Shown here: piece by piece, positions 34,300 through 47,139 of the stretch
How the letters are laid out: each line of letters starts with the position of its first letter
How positions within the stretch are numbered: the first letter of the stretch is position 1
Source of the DNA: Branchiostoma floridae
Taxonomy: Eukaryota; Chordata; Leptocardii; Amphioxiformes; Branchiostomatidae
NCBI RefSeq assembly: GCF_000003815.2
Contig: NC_049991.1
Span: 2,105,969-2,169,968 of the forward strand
Direction: 5' to 3'
Length of the DNA stretch: 64,000 bases
Translations under genes and position numbers: made by a program
The notes under the pieces: generated by a model
Told to the model about the DNA's origin: nothing
Databases searched by the model: none
Seen by the model: only the letters and a program-made list of their open reading frames with translations

Positions 34300-35265
34300 G
34301 TAATGGACGAAGTTTGCGGAATAAATAAAGTGAAGGATATCCTTACACGAAAGTAGTCAGCCCTCTGTCTTCTTTTATAAGACATACGGAGTTCGAAGGC
34401 AAACGACCTTGGTTTTGTAACTTTATTTGCATGATTTTATTGCCGTTAAGCCAATCAAGCCCCTTGTCCTTGCCAGGAGATAAAAAAGAGCGTAGGGCAA
34501 AGAGTTTGCAGATGCACAACTAGATAAAAGAACCACCCGGGCGATTTTTCACAAGTGCAGTAGATCCCTATCCACAGAGAGAGGGCCTATATATCTTAAT
34601 GAAGGTAAGGTCAAGATAAGAGAGCAAGTAATTCATGATTTAGATCACCCTCCGTCCAGTCAAGATGCATTTGCAAACTGGAACTGACTGGCGTAAATAC
34701 TTAAAGTCGCGTCGCTTGTGGCTTATGCTAGTTTGAGGGCATACGTGTTACACGTTTTAGAAGGTCAGGGAAGGGTACGGCTACATACGTTTCTCGTACG
34801 ACTGACGATCGCAAACTGAATGCATTCTTGGATAGTCGTGCGTGTGTCGTACAAAGTGTCGTATGTTGTTACGAAAAAAAAATATGTCGGTGAATGGTTC
34901 TGTCACAGCCTGCTTGGAAAACGATATGACGTCAAAATCAGGCGACGTTTTAGGACGAATCTCACCGTGTTGTTGGCCATGTTGGTTGGGTTATATGGAT
35001 GACATTTTGGCGCTTGAATGAATTTTCGGCCGCTTCCAAAGCAAACGTTTTTGAGCATACACGGCTTGGATACTTGGATACTGAATTCAGCCCACTAGCT
35101 ATCATACATAAGTTGTAGGTACCTAATCTACCCGGACTTCGGGGCATTAAGTCATAAAATTCAAACAAATTACGTATGAAATGCATGGTGAGTGAATATA
35201 TGCTTTAAATTGCAAAACTCTGGAAACTACTTTTATTGTTACACAACATATTGTTCTTACACATT
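34300..35265. other. Interval with nothing firm
   Basis: GGCCATGTTGGTTGGGTTATATGGATGACAT at 34975-35005 is one end of the GCCATGTTGATTTGATT family. No gene seen. Confidence 0.45.
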
Positions 35266-35279
35266 CTTACACAATATAC

Positions 35280-35400
35280 GGCAGAATGGCAGCTCGCTCC
35301 AGAACCTTGCGATTTACCCCGCCTATTGTAAGCTCCTCGTAATTCAGCCCCTGGCTGCAAAGAGTGAGTAGTCGGCCCACCCAATAACAATTCTCTTACA
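35280..35400 (+). mobile_element. tRNA-derived SINE, 3' fragment
   Basis: GAATGGCAGCTCGCTCCAGA, CCGCCTATTGTAAGCTCCTCG, CCCCTGGCTGCAAAGAGTG and TAGTCGGCCCACCCAATAA match the 3' end of the SINE at 56517-57040. Confidence 0.85.
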
Positions 35401-35907
35401 CAATTTTGCACACATTAGTTTATTTGGTCAATCTATATAGGAAAAAACCCTTAGGTTTAAGATTTAGAGTATCATTCCAGAATTATAGTGCAGCATGTTT
35501 AAAGATACCTAGGTTGAAGTTAAAATCGTCTTTCCACCTTTTTAATGTATTTTCCATTGTAATTTGTGTAGTTTGTTTTATGATCCATGGTTTACGGTTG
35601 TATCAGTTCTTTTCTACTCTGTCTCTTGTAAAAAAAAAAAGTTGCAAACCCCGACCGTGCGATCAAGACGTTAACTACCAGACCACAGCACGCCCCTGGA
35701 TCCATCAAAATCCAGACAGACTCTCTACTGGTAAGCTTTCAAAACAAACTACTGCCACCTCAGCACTAATCTACGCACCAAACTGCACTCCAGAGCACGA
35801 TACAATTTTGTCTGGCTAATGCTTATCATAAATCTATACAGCCCTGCCAGCGAATGCACTAGAAAAAGAGACCGCTTGGTCTTTAATGTACGGTCAGATG
35901 CAAACTC

Positions 35908-36292
35908 TGTAAGGCCAAGTTGATTTGATTTTATGGATGACATCCTCTATGAACTCCGAAACTGATGCGAGCGTGCGAATAGAAAACAGTTTGGCCAAGA
36001 ATTTGCGTTCATTACGAAATCTAAATGTCACATCAGGTCATGAGCAATAAACACATTGTCAAAAGATTCTTTATTTTTGTCCCTTCATATCTTCTTCTTA
36101 GACGTTGGAATTCACTTTGGCATCGTACGACTTAAGTATCAGTCACATTTTTTAAACAACTTAAAAGAGAATGTTTGCTTGATTTGTAGATGTTTTGGAC
36201 AATTGACGGTATGGTTGAAATCTTTCTTTTTGGAAACGAGTGAACATTGATGCGTACGTAGATGGCATCCATATAGTCAAATCACAAGGGCC
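35908..36292. mobile_element. GCCATGTTGATTTGATTATATGG TIR element, copy 4
   Basis: Left AAGGCCAAGTTGATTTGATTTTATGGATGACATCC; right GGCATCCATATAGTCAAATCACAAGGGCC. The inside contains AACTGATGCGAGCGTGCG in the opposite sense to the 18.4-kb copy. Confidence 0.7.
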
Positions 36293-36339
36293 TGAAAAAT
36301 ACAAGTATCTTTAAATGTGTGTATTACATGTACATTTTA

Positions 36340-36610
36340 TCAGTTATTCTAGCATTCAAACCTTTTATTGTGCTAATAAACAATATTACCAGCAGAACTC
36401 CAGTCAGAAGCTCTGGGGAAGGTGTCTGATAGACACCGAAACGTAAGCAAGTAAGTTCCAAGAATTCTCCTGTACCCAACATTACCACAGTTACGATTTC
36501 TAGGAACACAAAGAATTTTAGACTCACCCAAATTCTCCAACTTCCAACTTTCATGAAGAGAACTTACCCATTTTCTCTAAACACGTGACTTTGTGACCCA
36601 CGTGACCTAA
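36340..36610 (+). repeat. Penelope-related repeat with hammerhead-like core
   Basis: CTGGGGA (36413-36419), a perfect 7-bp stem (GGTGTCT GAT AGACACC, 36421-36437) and GAAAC follow each other. Downstream, ACTCACCCAAATTCTCCAACTTCCAACTTT and AACACGTGACTTTGTGACC resemble the TIR element at 32.6 kb. Confidence 0.5.
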
Positions 36611-36749
36611 GCATTGGGCGAAAGGTATTTTTGTTGTCCTGTAAGACCACTTGTATGTTCAGTCGATGAAGATTAGACATCCAGGTAATAAGATACTAGT
36701 ATGCCAAAAAGCAGATACTCAAGCAACTGGATATGATATTGGAAAAGTA

Positions 36750-39700
36750 TGATGAGTTACCACTTTAATGTGTCCTGTGCTCTACGCCCCCCCCCCCCAC
36801 TTCAAACATATGCCAATGGTTGAAAACACGTATCGACAAGTCGGTAGCCTTATGCCCTACCAAATGGTGTGGAAAATTACATCGTATACAATATTGAGGA
36901 AGACATTATTCGGCGTGCCATCACACCTCTGTCTTAGTGATGGACTTCTTTACTTACTTAGAATGTAAAACAGATAATTTTTTCTTATAGCAAGGACTTG
37001 ACGTATGGATGTGAGCTAACACCAGCACCTTACTACTAATACAGTATCGGGAGAGACATTATATTATTTGGCATTCCACCAAACCCCTATGTTAGTGATG
37101 GACTGCTTTCCGTACTTAGATGGTACCTTTGGTACAACGATGAAATGATGTATGCATGGATATTAGCTTGCACCAACACCTTACTATGCAAATACAGCAT
37201 TGAAGGAGGCATTACTTGACGTGCCTTCACACCACTGTCTTAGTGATGGGCGGCTTTTCGTACTAAAAAGGTAATTACAAAACAGATACTTTTGTTTCGG
37301 CAAAGGTTTGACGTATGGATGTATGCTAACACCAACGCATTATACCACAAATGCAATATTGAGAAATACATTATCTGGCGTGACATCCTACCTCTATCTT
37401 GTGGTGATGGACGGCATTCCGTACTTAGAAGCTAAAAGCAGATACAAGTACTTTTGATACAGCAAGGACTTGACATATGGACAATTAGCTAAAACCAATA
37501 CTTTACTATACATACGATATTGAGAGAGAGACATAATTTGGCATGTCATCACACTATCTTAGTGATAGAAGGCTTCCCATACTTAGAAGGTATAATCAGA
37601 TACTTTCGTTACAACGAGGGACTGACGTATGGATGTATGCTGACACCAACACCTTACGATCCAAATACAATATTGAGGGAGATATTATCTGGCATGCAAT
37701 CACACATCTATCTTAGTGATAGAGGGCTTCCCATACTTAGAAGGTAAAAACAGATACTTTTGTTACAAAAAGGGCTTTACGTATGGATATTTGCTTGTAT
37801 TAACACATTACTATGCAAATATAATATTGAGGAAGATATAAGCTCGTATGCAATCATGCTTCGGTCTTAGTAGTGATGGGTATCATGACAGTTCGGCACA
37901 TGGACACTTCGGCCCGGACACTTCGTCCCCAAGTCCAGGACACTTCGGCCCAGGCTCAGAGGACACTTCGGCCCTGCTAGTTCCAGTGTGATTGGACATG
38001 CTATGCAATGTACAAATTAATCTCGTAGCTCGCAGTTGTAAGGACATTGATTTCGATATTTACGATGAACAGTTAATGCTAGTCGGGTGTTTTGAGCAGT
38101 AGATTCATTTTTAAGCTGTACATGTAAGTTACTTATGTTGTACATTAAAAAAATATCTGTAACAGGTCGCGTTGTGGAGTACTTTATAGGACTGTTTAAG
38201 ACGGCTAACTATACATCGCAGTAGGTAAGACTTCAGGTAAGCTAGGGTCATGCAGAAAACCGGAGAAAAAAGGGATCTTCATGCCCCGAAAACGCAAAAA
38301 AATCGTTATCACTAATGACGATTTCCTCGAGTAGACAGGAGAACACTATATCATATATTGTACAAGTAAAATCATACGTCCTAGAATCATACGTTATTTA
38401 GTCAACTCAGGCTACGTGTTCAGAGATAACTATCGTGGACTGGACTCGGGGCCAAAAGTGTCCTCGGCTTGGGGCCGAAATGTCCTGATTGCCAGGGGGC
38501 CGAAGTGTCCATGTGCCGAAGTGTCCGACATTCGTAGTGATGGGCGTCTTTACTTACTACGAAGGTAAAAGCAGATACTTTTGTTACAACAAGGACTTGA
38601 CGTATGGATGTATGCCAGCACCAGCACTTTACTATGCAAATTTGATATTGAGGAAGACATTATCTGGTATGCAATCACACCTCTATTTTTGTGATGGACC
38701 TCTTTACTTACTTAGAAGGTAAAACCGATACTTTTGTTACAGCAAGAACTTGACGTATGGACGTTTAACTTACACCAACACCTTATGCTATGCAAATACA
38801 TCATTGACTAAGACATTATTTGACTTACCATCACACCTCTATCTTAGTGATAGACGGCTTCCAATACTTAGAAGGTAAAAGCAGATACTTTTGTTACAGC
38901 GAAGACTTGACGTATAGATGTATGCTATAGATGGGCAGCTTCACATACTTAAAAGGTAAAAGCATATATTGAAGTTACAGCATGCGCGCAAGGGCTTGAC
39001 GTATGGATATTAGCCTGCACCAACACCTTACTATGCAAATTTAATATTGAGGAAGACATTATCTGGTATGCAATCACACCTCTATTTTTGTGATGGACCT
39101 CTTTACTTACTTAGAACGTAAAACCGATACTTTTGTTACAGCAAGAACTTGACGTATGGACGTTTAGCTTACACCGACACCTTATGCTATGCAAATACAG
39201 CATTGAGGAAGACATTATTTGACTTACCATCACACCTCTATCTTAGTGATAGACGGCTTCCAATAAGGTAAAAGCAGATACTTTTGTTACAACGAAGACT
39301 TGACGTATAGATGTATGCTAACACCAACACCTTACTATGCAAATACAATATTATCTGGCATGTCATCCTACCCCTATCTTAGTGATGGGTTTCATTACTT
39401 TCTAAGAAGGTAAAAGCAGATGCAAGTACTTTTGTTAAAGCTAAGGCTTGACGTATGGATGTTTAGCATACACAAACACCTTATAACAGATATGATATAT
39501 ATTGAGAGAGACCATTTGTATGCCATCATGCCTTTATCTTAATAATGAACGGCTTTCCGTTGTAGTGCTACTCAGAAGATGAAAAAATACGTTTGTCACA
39601 TCCCAGACTTGACGTATGGCTTTTTTTAGCATACACTAACACCTTACAACAGATACAATATTGAGAGAGACCATTTGTATGCCATCATGCCTCTATCTTA

Positions 39701-39960
39701 ATGATGAACGGCTGTCCGTAGTAGTGCTACTCAGAATGTAAAATCAGACACTTTTGTTACAGCAAGGACTTGACGTATGGATGTGAGCTTACACCAACAC
39801 CTTACTACAAATACAACATTGTGAGAAACATATACTTGACGTACCATCACAATTCTTAGTGATGGATAGCTTCACGTAATAGAATGAATGTAAAAGCGGA
39901 TACTTTTAACACATTCCAGGCTTGACGTATGGATGTGAGCTTACGCTAACGCCTTAATTT
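36750..39960. repeat. ~155-bp tandem array, about 16 units, interrupted
   Basis: GACTTGACGTATGGATG recurs near 36990, 37305, 37466, 37618, 37770, 38595, 38748, 38910, 38995, 39150, 39297, 39445, 39606, 39768 and 39918. Units share ACACCAACACCTTACTATGCAAATACA, TATTGAGGAAGACATTAT, CATCACACCTCTATCTTAGTGATGG and CTTAGAAGGTAAAAGCAGATACTTTTGTTACA. The order is clearly tandem although single units vary. No gene. Confidence 0.92.
37875..38534. mobile_element. Inverted-repeat insertion inside the 155-bp array
   Basis: Left end TTCGGCACATGGACACTTCGGCCC followed by more GGACACTTCGGCCC copies. The right end is the reverse complement series GGGGCCGAAATGTCC...GGGGGCCGAAGTGTCCATGTGCCGAAGTGTCC. TAGTGATGGG stands on both sides, either a target duplication or the array's own sequence. 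No open frame of note inside. Confidence 0.8.
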
Positions 39961-39999
39961 TCCCAGCCTAGTACAGTATGTACAGATTACACGGCGTGA

Positions 40000-40970
40000 C
40001 ATATAGCCTGTAAAACTTTGAGGGAAGTCTTTCGCACAATATTAATGGCACGGGAAACGCTTCTCGATTCCTTAGTAGGCTCTGTAGGTAAAAGATAGGG
40101 TACATAAAAGCTATGATTGACAGAAGCCTTCGACTTACTACAGAGCTTTAAGGAAGCGGTGACGCACTAGGTCTTAGATATGTGTGCGAAGTTATTTGCT
40201 TCAATTTTGTTTGAGGTACTTAAAGGAAGAGTTATGGTCGTATTTTCTTGAAGTTGGAGGATAAAACATTTCAAGACGCCTTGTTCCGCGACTGCCGTTT
40301 TCAGTTATCACTACCAACATTGTCTGAGCACGTACACATGATGTCTGATGTCTGTTCAGGCAACACTCTGAGCAGGTATCGCACTAGACAAAGCCAGTTT
40401 TGCTCCAGGCATTCGCAAAGTTTCGAATTGTGAAAATGTTCAAAAAATCATGTTTCTTGAAAATTATAACGGCGCAAATGGGTACAAATTGTGCAATTTA
40501 TAACATTTTCAATATGATATGGATATTCTGTAATGTCTTGTGATGTCTATATTTGTCCCTCCTTAACAAATATACCCTAATAAGGAAACACCATGGAGCT
40601 TGCTACTCTATGTGCCACTAGGAACTACAAGGGTCCGAATGAACGGCCGCTTATCTTAACGAGAACGTTTAGGGAATTCTGAAACCCTTTTAGAATCTAC
40701 TAACACTTTGATGGTTTATCAAATCTAGAGAGAGAGACCCAGAGAGTGGTTTTTAAATGTCTTGACGTCTCTTTGCTCTTTTCCGTCTTTTCATGACCAA
40801 AACCCGGAGGATAGTGCCCCAGTAATTGGTATTCTTAACTTACGACTCTGTCCTTCCAAAACCTACAAACCTTTTATGAAATCTCCTTCGAGATACCCAA
40901 GACAGATAGCATTTAAGCCGTGTGCGTCACAACTAAGTCTCTTTATTACTCCTCAGATTTATGTGGAAAC
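40000..40970. other. Interval after the array
   Basis: A retroelement-tail motif (AAGGAAACACC...TATGTGCCACTAGGAACTACAAGGGTCCGAATGAACG) is at 40583-40655. An 87-codon open frame at 40762-41025 has no family features. Otherwise nothing recognised. Confidence 0.45.
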
Positions 40971-40974
40971 TTTG

Positions 40975-41440
40975 ATAATACAATACAGAAAAAAAGTGTC
41001 AATTTCAACTAGTGCCGTAGGATAGGATTATGCTGGAAAAATAAACTCTAAATTGCCAACGGTTTATGTAAAAGATTTTTGATAAAGCAATACAGCAAGA
41101 AAAATAAGATGCCTTCAACTTCAACAAGAGCCTTGGGACAGGATTATGAGGAAAAATAAACTCAAAATTGTTCAATATTGAGAGACATTTTTATGACAGA
41201 AGATCTAGGTTACAATAACATTTGACTGTCAATTAAACTCTGCAATAAGTCTTTTTGATACTACTAATGTTTATTTAAAATATTTTTGATGAAACAATGC
41301 GGCAGAAAAAAAGAAGTTGCCTTGAACTCCAATTAGCGCCTTGGGAGAGTATTATGCGGAAAAAATAAACGCTAAATTGTTCAACGCAAAGAGGCATCTA
41401 CATGACAGAAGATTTAGAATACTACAACACTTAACTGCCA
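40975..41440. repeat. ~105- to 205-bp related units, three copies
   Basis: GATAAAGCAATACAG...CAACTTCAACAAGAGCCTTGGGA...GGATTATG-GGAAAAATAAACTC-AAATTG occurs at about 40975, 41082 and 41287. The last two also share GACAGAAGATCTAG. Confidence 0.75.
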
Positions 41441-41989
41441 CATGATATAGATCACCACAAAATGACATACCTCACTTACGATAGACAATTCTGTATTAGT
41501 GTTTGTGTGTGTGTAGAATATTAACAGATTTGAAAAGACGCTACATCAATCGGACGGTAAGTTCTCCTTAGGCAAATCAATCGAGCGTAACACGCTCTAT
41601 GTTGGATACCCAAAAGTACAAATTGGTGAGATATATAGCTGTGGGATAGTATGCTACTTCTTTTATGCTTGATTTTACAATACGACGCGCACTTGTCATA
41701 TTAATGACTGTACCTGCTAGGTTTTATGACTCATTAAACGACGCCTGTTGTATGTTAAGCGTCGGCCGAGGGCTTCTTTCTTTACCCATGGGACACATTT
41801 TCACGTCTTCTGCCAAACCGACCGTGGGAGGAGGATGCAAGTAGAGCGGAAAGTACCCTAACTTTAGGGTAAGGAAGATTGTTATCGATGGTGAGAAACG
41901 AGATTTTTACATGACTAAATTCACTTTCATTTCACTTGTAAGATAAAAGTAAATTCAAGTCACGATGCAGCACAGACTGGCATTGTTAC

Positions 41990-43090
41990 TGTCCATGGTA
42001 ATGAAACTGATGTTGCTGTCAAAAGGTACTGAAAGCTGATACAGTAGTACTATTCAGTGTATCGAGAACTGGTGTTACTGTCCAAGCTGCTGAAAAGTGA
42101 TAGGGAACCAATTGGCATTGTTACTGTGCAAGGTGATAAAAGGTGATGTTACTTTCCAAGGTTCTGGAAACCAATGCAGTATAGAGACAGCAACAACCGG
42201 CATTATCATTGTCTAGGAAACTGATATTATTGCCGAGCGAGTTAGAATAGCGATTCAGTACAAATACATGGCGGGCTGTTCTTGTCCATGGTGTTGAAAA
42301 GTGATGATACTGTCACATGTGCTCAAAAGCGATGCAGCGCAGACAGAGCAAAGAATGGTATCCAAAGTGCTGACAACTGATGCAACTATCCAATGTACAG
42401 GCATTGTTACTGTCCAAGGTGCTGAAAACCGATGTTACTGCCCAGGGTGCTGAAATTAGTGTTACTGACCACGGTGCTGAAAACTGCTGCTAATATGCAA
42501 GGTGGTTAATACCTATGTTACTGTCCAGGGTGCTGAAATTAGTGTTAATGTCCAGGGTGCTGAAATTAGTGTTACTGTCTAGGGTGCTGAAATTAGTGTT
42601 ACTGCCCAAGGTGCTGAAAACAGGTGTTACTGTCCAAGGTGCTGAAAACTGATGTTACTGTCCAAGGTGCTGAAAACTGATGTACTGTCCAAGGTGCTGA
42701 AAACTGATGTTACTGTCCAGGGTGCTTAAATAAGTGTTACTGTCCACGGTGCTGAAAACTGCTGCTACTGTCCATGGTGCTAAAAACTGATGTTACTGTC
42801 CAAGGTGCTGAAAACTGATGTTATTGTCCAAGGTGCTGAAAACTGATGTTACTGTCCAAGGTGCTGAAAACTGATGTTACTGTCCAAGGTGCTGAAAACT
42901 GATGTTACTGTCCAATGTGCTGAAAACTGCTGCTACTGTCCAAGGTGCTGAAACCGATGTTGCTGTCATGGAAAGTTACGTTACTGTACAAAGTGCTGGA
43001 AATCCAAGCTACTGTCGAGGGTTCTAAAAAGCCATCTAGAACAGATACAGCAGAGATCGGTATTGTTACTGTTATGTCCAAGGTGCTTGA
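41990..43090. repeat. 28-bp minisatellite
   Basis: Repeats of GTTACTGTCCAAGGTGCTGAAAACTGAT. They are nearly perfect between about 42600 and 42950 and drift towards both ends. Roughly 35 units by eye; edges are gradual. Confidence 0.95.
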
Positions 43091-43424
43091 AACTTTGATG
43101 TAAAGGTAAGAATTGCTTGGATCTGGATTCTAGTCTGAAGTTCGATAATACCTCCATAACTTAAAACGTCGTTTCATTAGCGATGACTCCTAACAATTTG
43201 CAAGGTGAAACAGATTAAGTTGAACCGTAATTCATTAAGGATAACATCGACAAACGCATGCCGATGCATGGACAATTCTGTTTTCTAAGCCAATTATCAA
43301 TTCGTACCGTAGTATCAGTCGACCCTACGCTTGAAAGGGTAAGTAGAAGGAAGATATCTGTGGTAAGACGGTTAGCGTCGAAAGGGATCCTACTGAGTAG
43401 CAAAAGATAGTTATGCTAAACTAC

Positions 43425-43802
43425 AGCATTCTCCTACGCAGAGGGACCACAGTCGTGTCTAAACTCCTTGTGGTCACCTCTGCTGTCTGGAGCACTCAGA
43501 TCAGTTACTGGTCGCCCTGCTTATAAATATTAATGAGCTTACCCTTATATGGGCAGTCAATCGTTGGGGATCGGGCGTAGGAGAATGGACCTATATAAGA
43601 CGTAACATGATTGGCTGATAGCTTCCCAGCCGCCATTGCGAGATGGCTTTCGTAAACAGAAAGGCCAAGAAAGGCCTATTCTCTGATTGGCTGACAGCTG
43701 GTTTGTGGCGACGCTCACAGTAACTGTTGGTGTGCCACCAGACAGCAGGGCCCCAATAGACAGTTAGCTAGCCGTTGGGGACCGTGCGTAGGAGGATGAA
43801 CT
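43425..43802. mobile_element. Possible TIR element (TCTCCTACGC ends)
   Basis: CTACAGCATTCTCCTACGCAGAGGGACC at the left and GGGGACCGTGCGTAGGAGGATGAACTACAG at the right are imperfect inverted repeats. A second inner GGGGATCGGGCGTAGGAGAATGG (43565-43587) suggests nesting. Confidence 0.4.
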
Positions 43803-45150
43803 ACAGAAACAGTAAGGAACCTTGTTGCCCTATGTGCCATGGTCATTTGCCATTACAAGGGCTTAAGCAACAACGATGTGTAGGAGGGTGAAGTCTACAA
43901 TCTCTGATAGTCTTGCTATTGATTTTAAATGTATCAAGTCTGTTTAAAAGTGTCATTTGAGCCAACAATGATGTAATGATAAAAGATATACGTGCTGGAA
44001 TGTTTGTCTTCTCCTCTAACGCATTTCTGACACTGCATTTCATTCCAGTTAGCTAGTCACGAGCCATGCAATTTGCTGCCAACTTCCAAAGTTAAGAAAA
44101 CCTCGGAGAGGACAAAACTGCAAACGACGGCACCCATTGATGTATATCTAATCCTCAACAAATCAGCGCGCATGATTAAACGTTTACTTGCACGATTGAT
44201 GTTTTGGGGCCCGTAGAAGCGATAAAGCCGACGGGGAATGAAAATGGCCTGTCAGGTTTGGTGATAGGCCTCGCACATGAGACGCACGGTAGGGTGTCGT
44301 TTTTTTTACCGCTGAGGAAATGAAACCGGGCACCCATTTCCGATCCACGTACAACCTGTCAAGTTCTTGTGGTAATGCCCTGGCTCTGTTGATGAAATAC
44401 ATGGCTGTAACCGTGATCCAGAATGAAATATGCGATTCCTTAGTTTATTAACGTACACCTAGAGGCAATGAATCATGCAACAATTTTAGCACTCTTTCAC
44501 ATGATAAATCTAGCTGATAGAACCTCCCAATGAGTAATGAAGTATCTGTCACTCCTAGTACCCAGGCCCTCAAGGCATCTTTGACGCTAAACTAACTGAG
44601 CGCTTCATGAATTGTTCCATCAGTTTGCTAAGTCATTGAGAACGAAATTGATCAGGGCAATTCTGACTGGTTCACATACATTGCACTGCAGCATAGGTGT
44701 CCCTGTTTGCAGATGCGTTCTCAAACGTAAATTATTTTAAAATATGTATGAATATATATAGCTCTCATTCTTACAGGAATAATTGGTCTCCATTCAGGAA
44801 TTACTAACATGGAAAATTAATGATGTCACTGTACCTAGGCCATTGTACCTAATTGAGCTCCTGGTTCCAAATAGTTATAAGGCCTAGGTCCCGTTTCCAA
44901 ACTGGTCCCAGGTCGGGATATCGCCGTTTGCGAAAACGAAAGATAAAATTGTCTATCAAGGAATATACACAAATTATGCTCATGACTATTTCTTTTACGT
45001 TCAGTGTGTTTTGTTGCCTTTTATATCATATTTTTCGCTTCCGAAAGCTACCCGGTCGGGTCCCGGGTTGAGATGTATACCTAGAAATATACCCACTTTA
45101 TGCCCATGAATCTTGTGTTGACATTTTATGTATTTTGATGTCTTTTATAT
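43803..45150. other. Interval with small repeats only
   Basis: A retroelement-tail motif (TTGTTGCCCTATGTGCCATGGTC...ACAAGGGC) is at 43820-43865. One GCGGTCCCAAACG-family copy is at 44637-44725. A 72-codon minus-strand frame at 44184-44402 has no family features. Confidence 0.45.
44637..44725 (-). repeat. GCGGTCCCAAACG dispersed repeat, copy 4
   Basis: CAGGGCAATTCTGACTGG, CACTGCAGCATAGGTGTCCCTG and GATGCGTTCTCAAACGTAA align with copies at 14.1 and 50.4 kb. Confidence 0.6.
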
Positions 45151-45153
45151 CAT

Positions 45154-45733
45154 GACTGGATTAATCATGTTAAAGACATTCTCAATTACCATGGCTTTGG
45201 ACATATATGGGTGAAACCTGAGTCGTATAAACTAGATTACATTGCCGACCAACTTCGCTACCGTCTACAAGATACATTTATACAGGAGTGGTTTAGTCGC
45301 ATAAAAAGCAATTCAAAACTGTCTTTTCTTAACAAATCGAAAAAGTGTTATGAACAAGAGACATATCTTTATGATATATATAACTTTGAAATTCGTAAAG
45401 CGATAACCCAGTTAAGAATCAGCAGTCATAAATTGAACATAGAAACAGGCAGGTATCATAATGTAGCGCCTGACCAAAGGTTTTGCCCATTCTGTCCAAA
45501 GCAAATTGAAGATGAATTTCACTTTGTCATGATGTGCAGTAGCCAGTAGGTACAATGTTTCACGTAATGAGTTATTCACATTCCTCGAATCAAATACAAC
45601 AGATTTTAAGAGACTCAATGATACAGACAGACTTGATTATTTATTCAGATGTAATAACTCCCACAATGCTAAAATAGGCAAATATATAAAAGACTGCTTT
45701 GTCATAAGAAAAAATGCCGAAACTCATAATTAG
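45154..45733 (+). pseudogene. Non-LTR retrotransposon C-terminus, one frameshift
   Basis: The first frame (45154-45548) contains HGFGHIWVKPE, LRYRLQDTFIQEWFSRI and a zinc-knuckle-like CPFCPKQIEDEFHFVMMC, typical of the C-terminal end of retrotransposon ORF2. At about 45545 the frame shifts and continues as NVSRNELFTFL, LDYLFRCNN and KYIKDCFVIRK to a stop. A 3' tail with AATAAAG follows at 45927, then the TGCTGCCCTATGTTCCACT motif. Confidence 0.85.
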
Positions 45734-45929
45734 TCCCACTCGATTGTAATACAATATCAATGATTTAGGCTAGCTCTTATTGTTCTAGAAATTAGGATGC
45801 AAATTATTTCATTCTATATTCATAATCTGCATATGTACTAAGTTTGATACTTGTTTTAGTAATAAGGATGATAAGTTTGTTTCTTCTTTTTTTTGCCATA
45901 CATTGTACCGTGTACGATCGTTGCGCAAT

Positions 45930-46040
45930 AAAGTTCTTCTATTACCCTGCTACAAAAAATAGCAAGGACATTTGCTGCCCTATGTTCCACTTAAGTCACT
46001 ACAAGGGTCCGAACGAACAAACGCTTAACAAACCAAATGA
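45930..46040 (+). mobile_element. Retroelement 3' tail motif
   Basis: AATAAAGTTCTTCTATTACCCTGCTA, GCTGCCCTATGTTCCAC and CTACAAGGGTCCGAACGAAC. The same motif is at 33948, 40583, 43820 and 62290. Confidence 0.6.
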
Positions 46041-46619
46041 AAAATTCTCTACTGGAAACAAGATTACTTGTTCCCAGCACCAAGTTCATTTGCTGCAACA
46101 TACAAGCTTTGATATCTGTATAGTCCGGGATGAAAAATGACCAGCTTCATCGTATCTGATCGAACATCTTCTTTGCTGCTTCTTTCAACTAACTGCGTGT
46201 AAGGAAGCCAACGGCATGTTGAATGTAGGGCTTTGCTGAGAATGAAGAGAGGATACTTTGATGTTGGTCCGTTTTAAGAGTAGAAATCCGTCAGTGTAAA
46301 CTTGATAAAGAATAGGTGAATGCCCTTCGTATTCAGATTCGTTTGCTTTTGTAGCAAGGCTTAGGGAAGGATGTAAAAAAAAACATTTGGTTAGTTGTGG
46401 TTTAAAACTGTTGAAAAGGGTGCTTATATATCATGAAATTGCTTCAATGGGAACAGATGAAAATCAGATTTTTGCGAATCTTATGCCATTTGCCATTCAA
46501 CTAGTAATTTATAAACAGGGCTTAAGGACGGATAAAAAGCAAATCTTCGTTTGTTGACGTTTCAAACTGTTAAAAAGTGCTCATACATCATACAAATAAA
46601 TCATATGGTAACTATTACA

Positions 46620-46857
46620 GTCACTTCAGGTTGTATTTCACTGCATTTGGGGCACCGGTGCGGCACTGCGTGGTTCGAAAGATACTCAACGAATTTCAGA
46701 GATAAAGAACGAACTGTCGTACGTTTTATGTATTTTGTTGTCTTCAAAGCAATAACTAAATCATGAAAAATCGGCGAAATTAAAAAAAAAAGTGCCGCAG
46801 TGAACGAACTCCAAAGTGCCACACCGGTGCCCCAACTGCAGTGAGATACCACCTTTA
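46620..46857. mobile_element. TIR element (TCACTGCATTTGGGGCACCGG ends)
   Basis: GTATTTCACTGCATTTGGGGCACCGGTGCGGCACT and the complement of AGTGCCACACCGGTGCCCCAACTGCAGTGAGATAC. About 235 bp, no coding capacity. Confidence 0.75.
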
Positions 46858-47139
46858 TCTACAAATCATTATGTTTCCTGTTGGTGCCGTGTCTACATGT
46901 TCTAGACACCCCAGTGGCCACTACTGATCCACTACTAAAGCCCACCAGCCTAATTGCTGTGGTAAGTGGGGAGTTCTCGGAACAGCCAACAAGCGAGGGA
47001 CTTAGCCTCTGACACGGCAACTTTGATAAGCTGAGCCACAGAAAGGGACATGGAGCAATTAGGGAAATGTCCCCGAGACAACAACATAGCCACGCTACAA
47101 AATAAGTACATGATTTCGGTACAGATGCGTAGTTTGGGC

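Noticed and set aside
35406-35819. 137-residue plus-strand open frame
   Set aside because: Begins at a non-ATG codon, runs through a poly-A stretch and shows no family features.
36750-39960. CRISPR-like array
   Set aside because: Units are ~155 bp and vary along their full length, with no short repeat plus unique spacer pattern. The context is animal DNA.
45211-45549. Host zinc-finger gene
   Set aside because: The cysteine pattern and flanks match the C-terminus of a non-LTR ORF2, with a frameshift and a retroelement tail.
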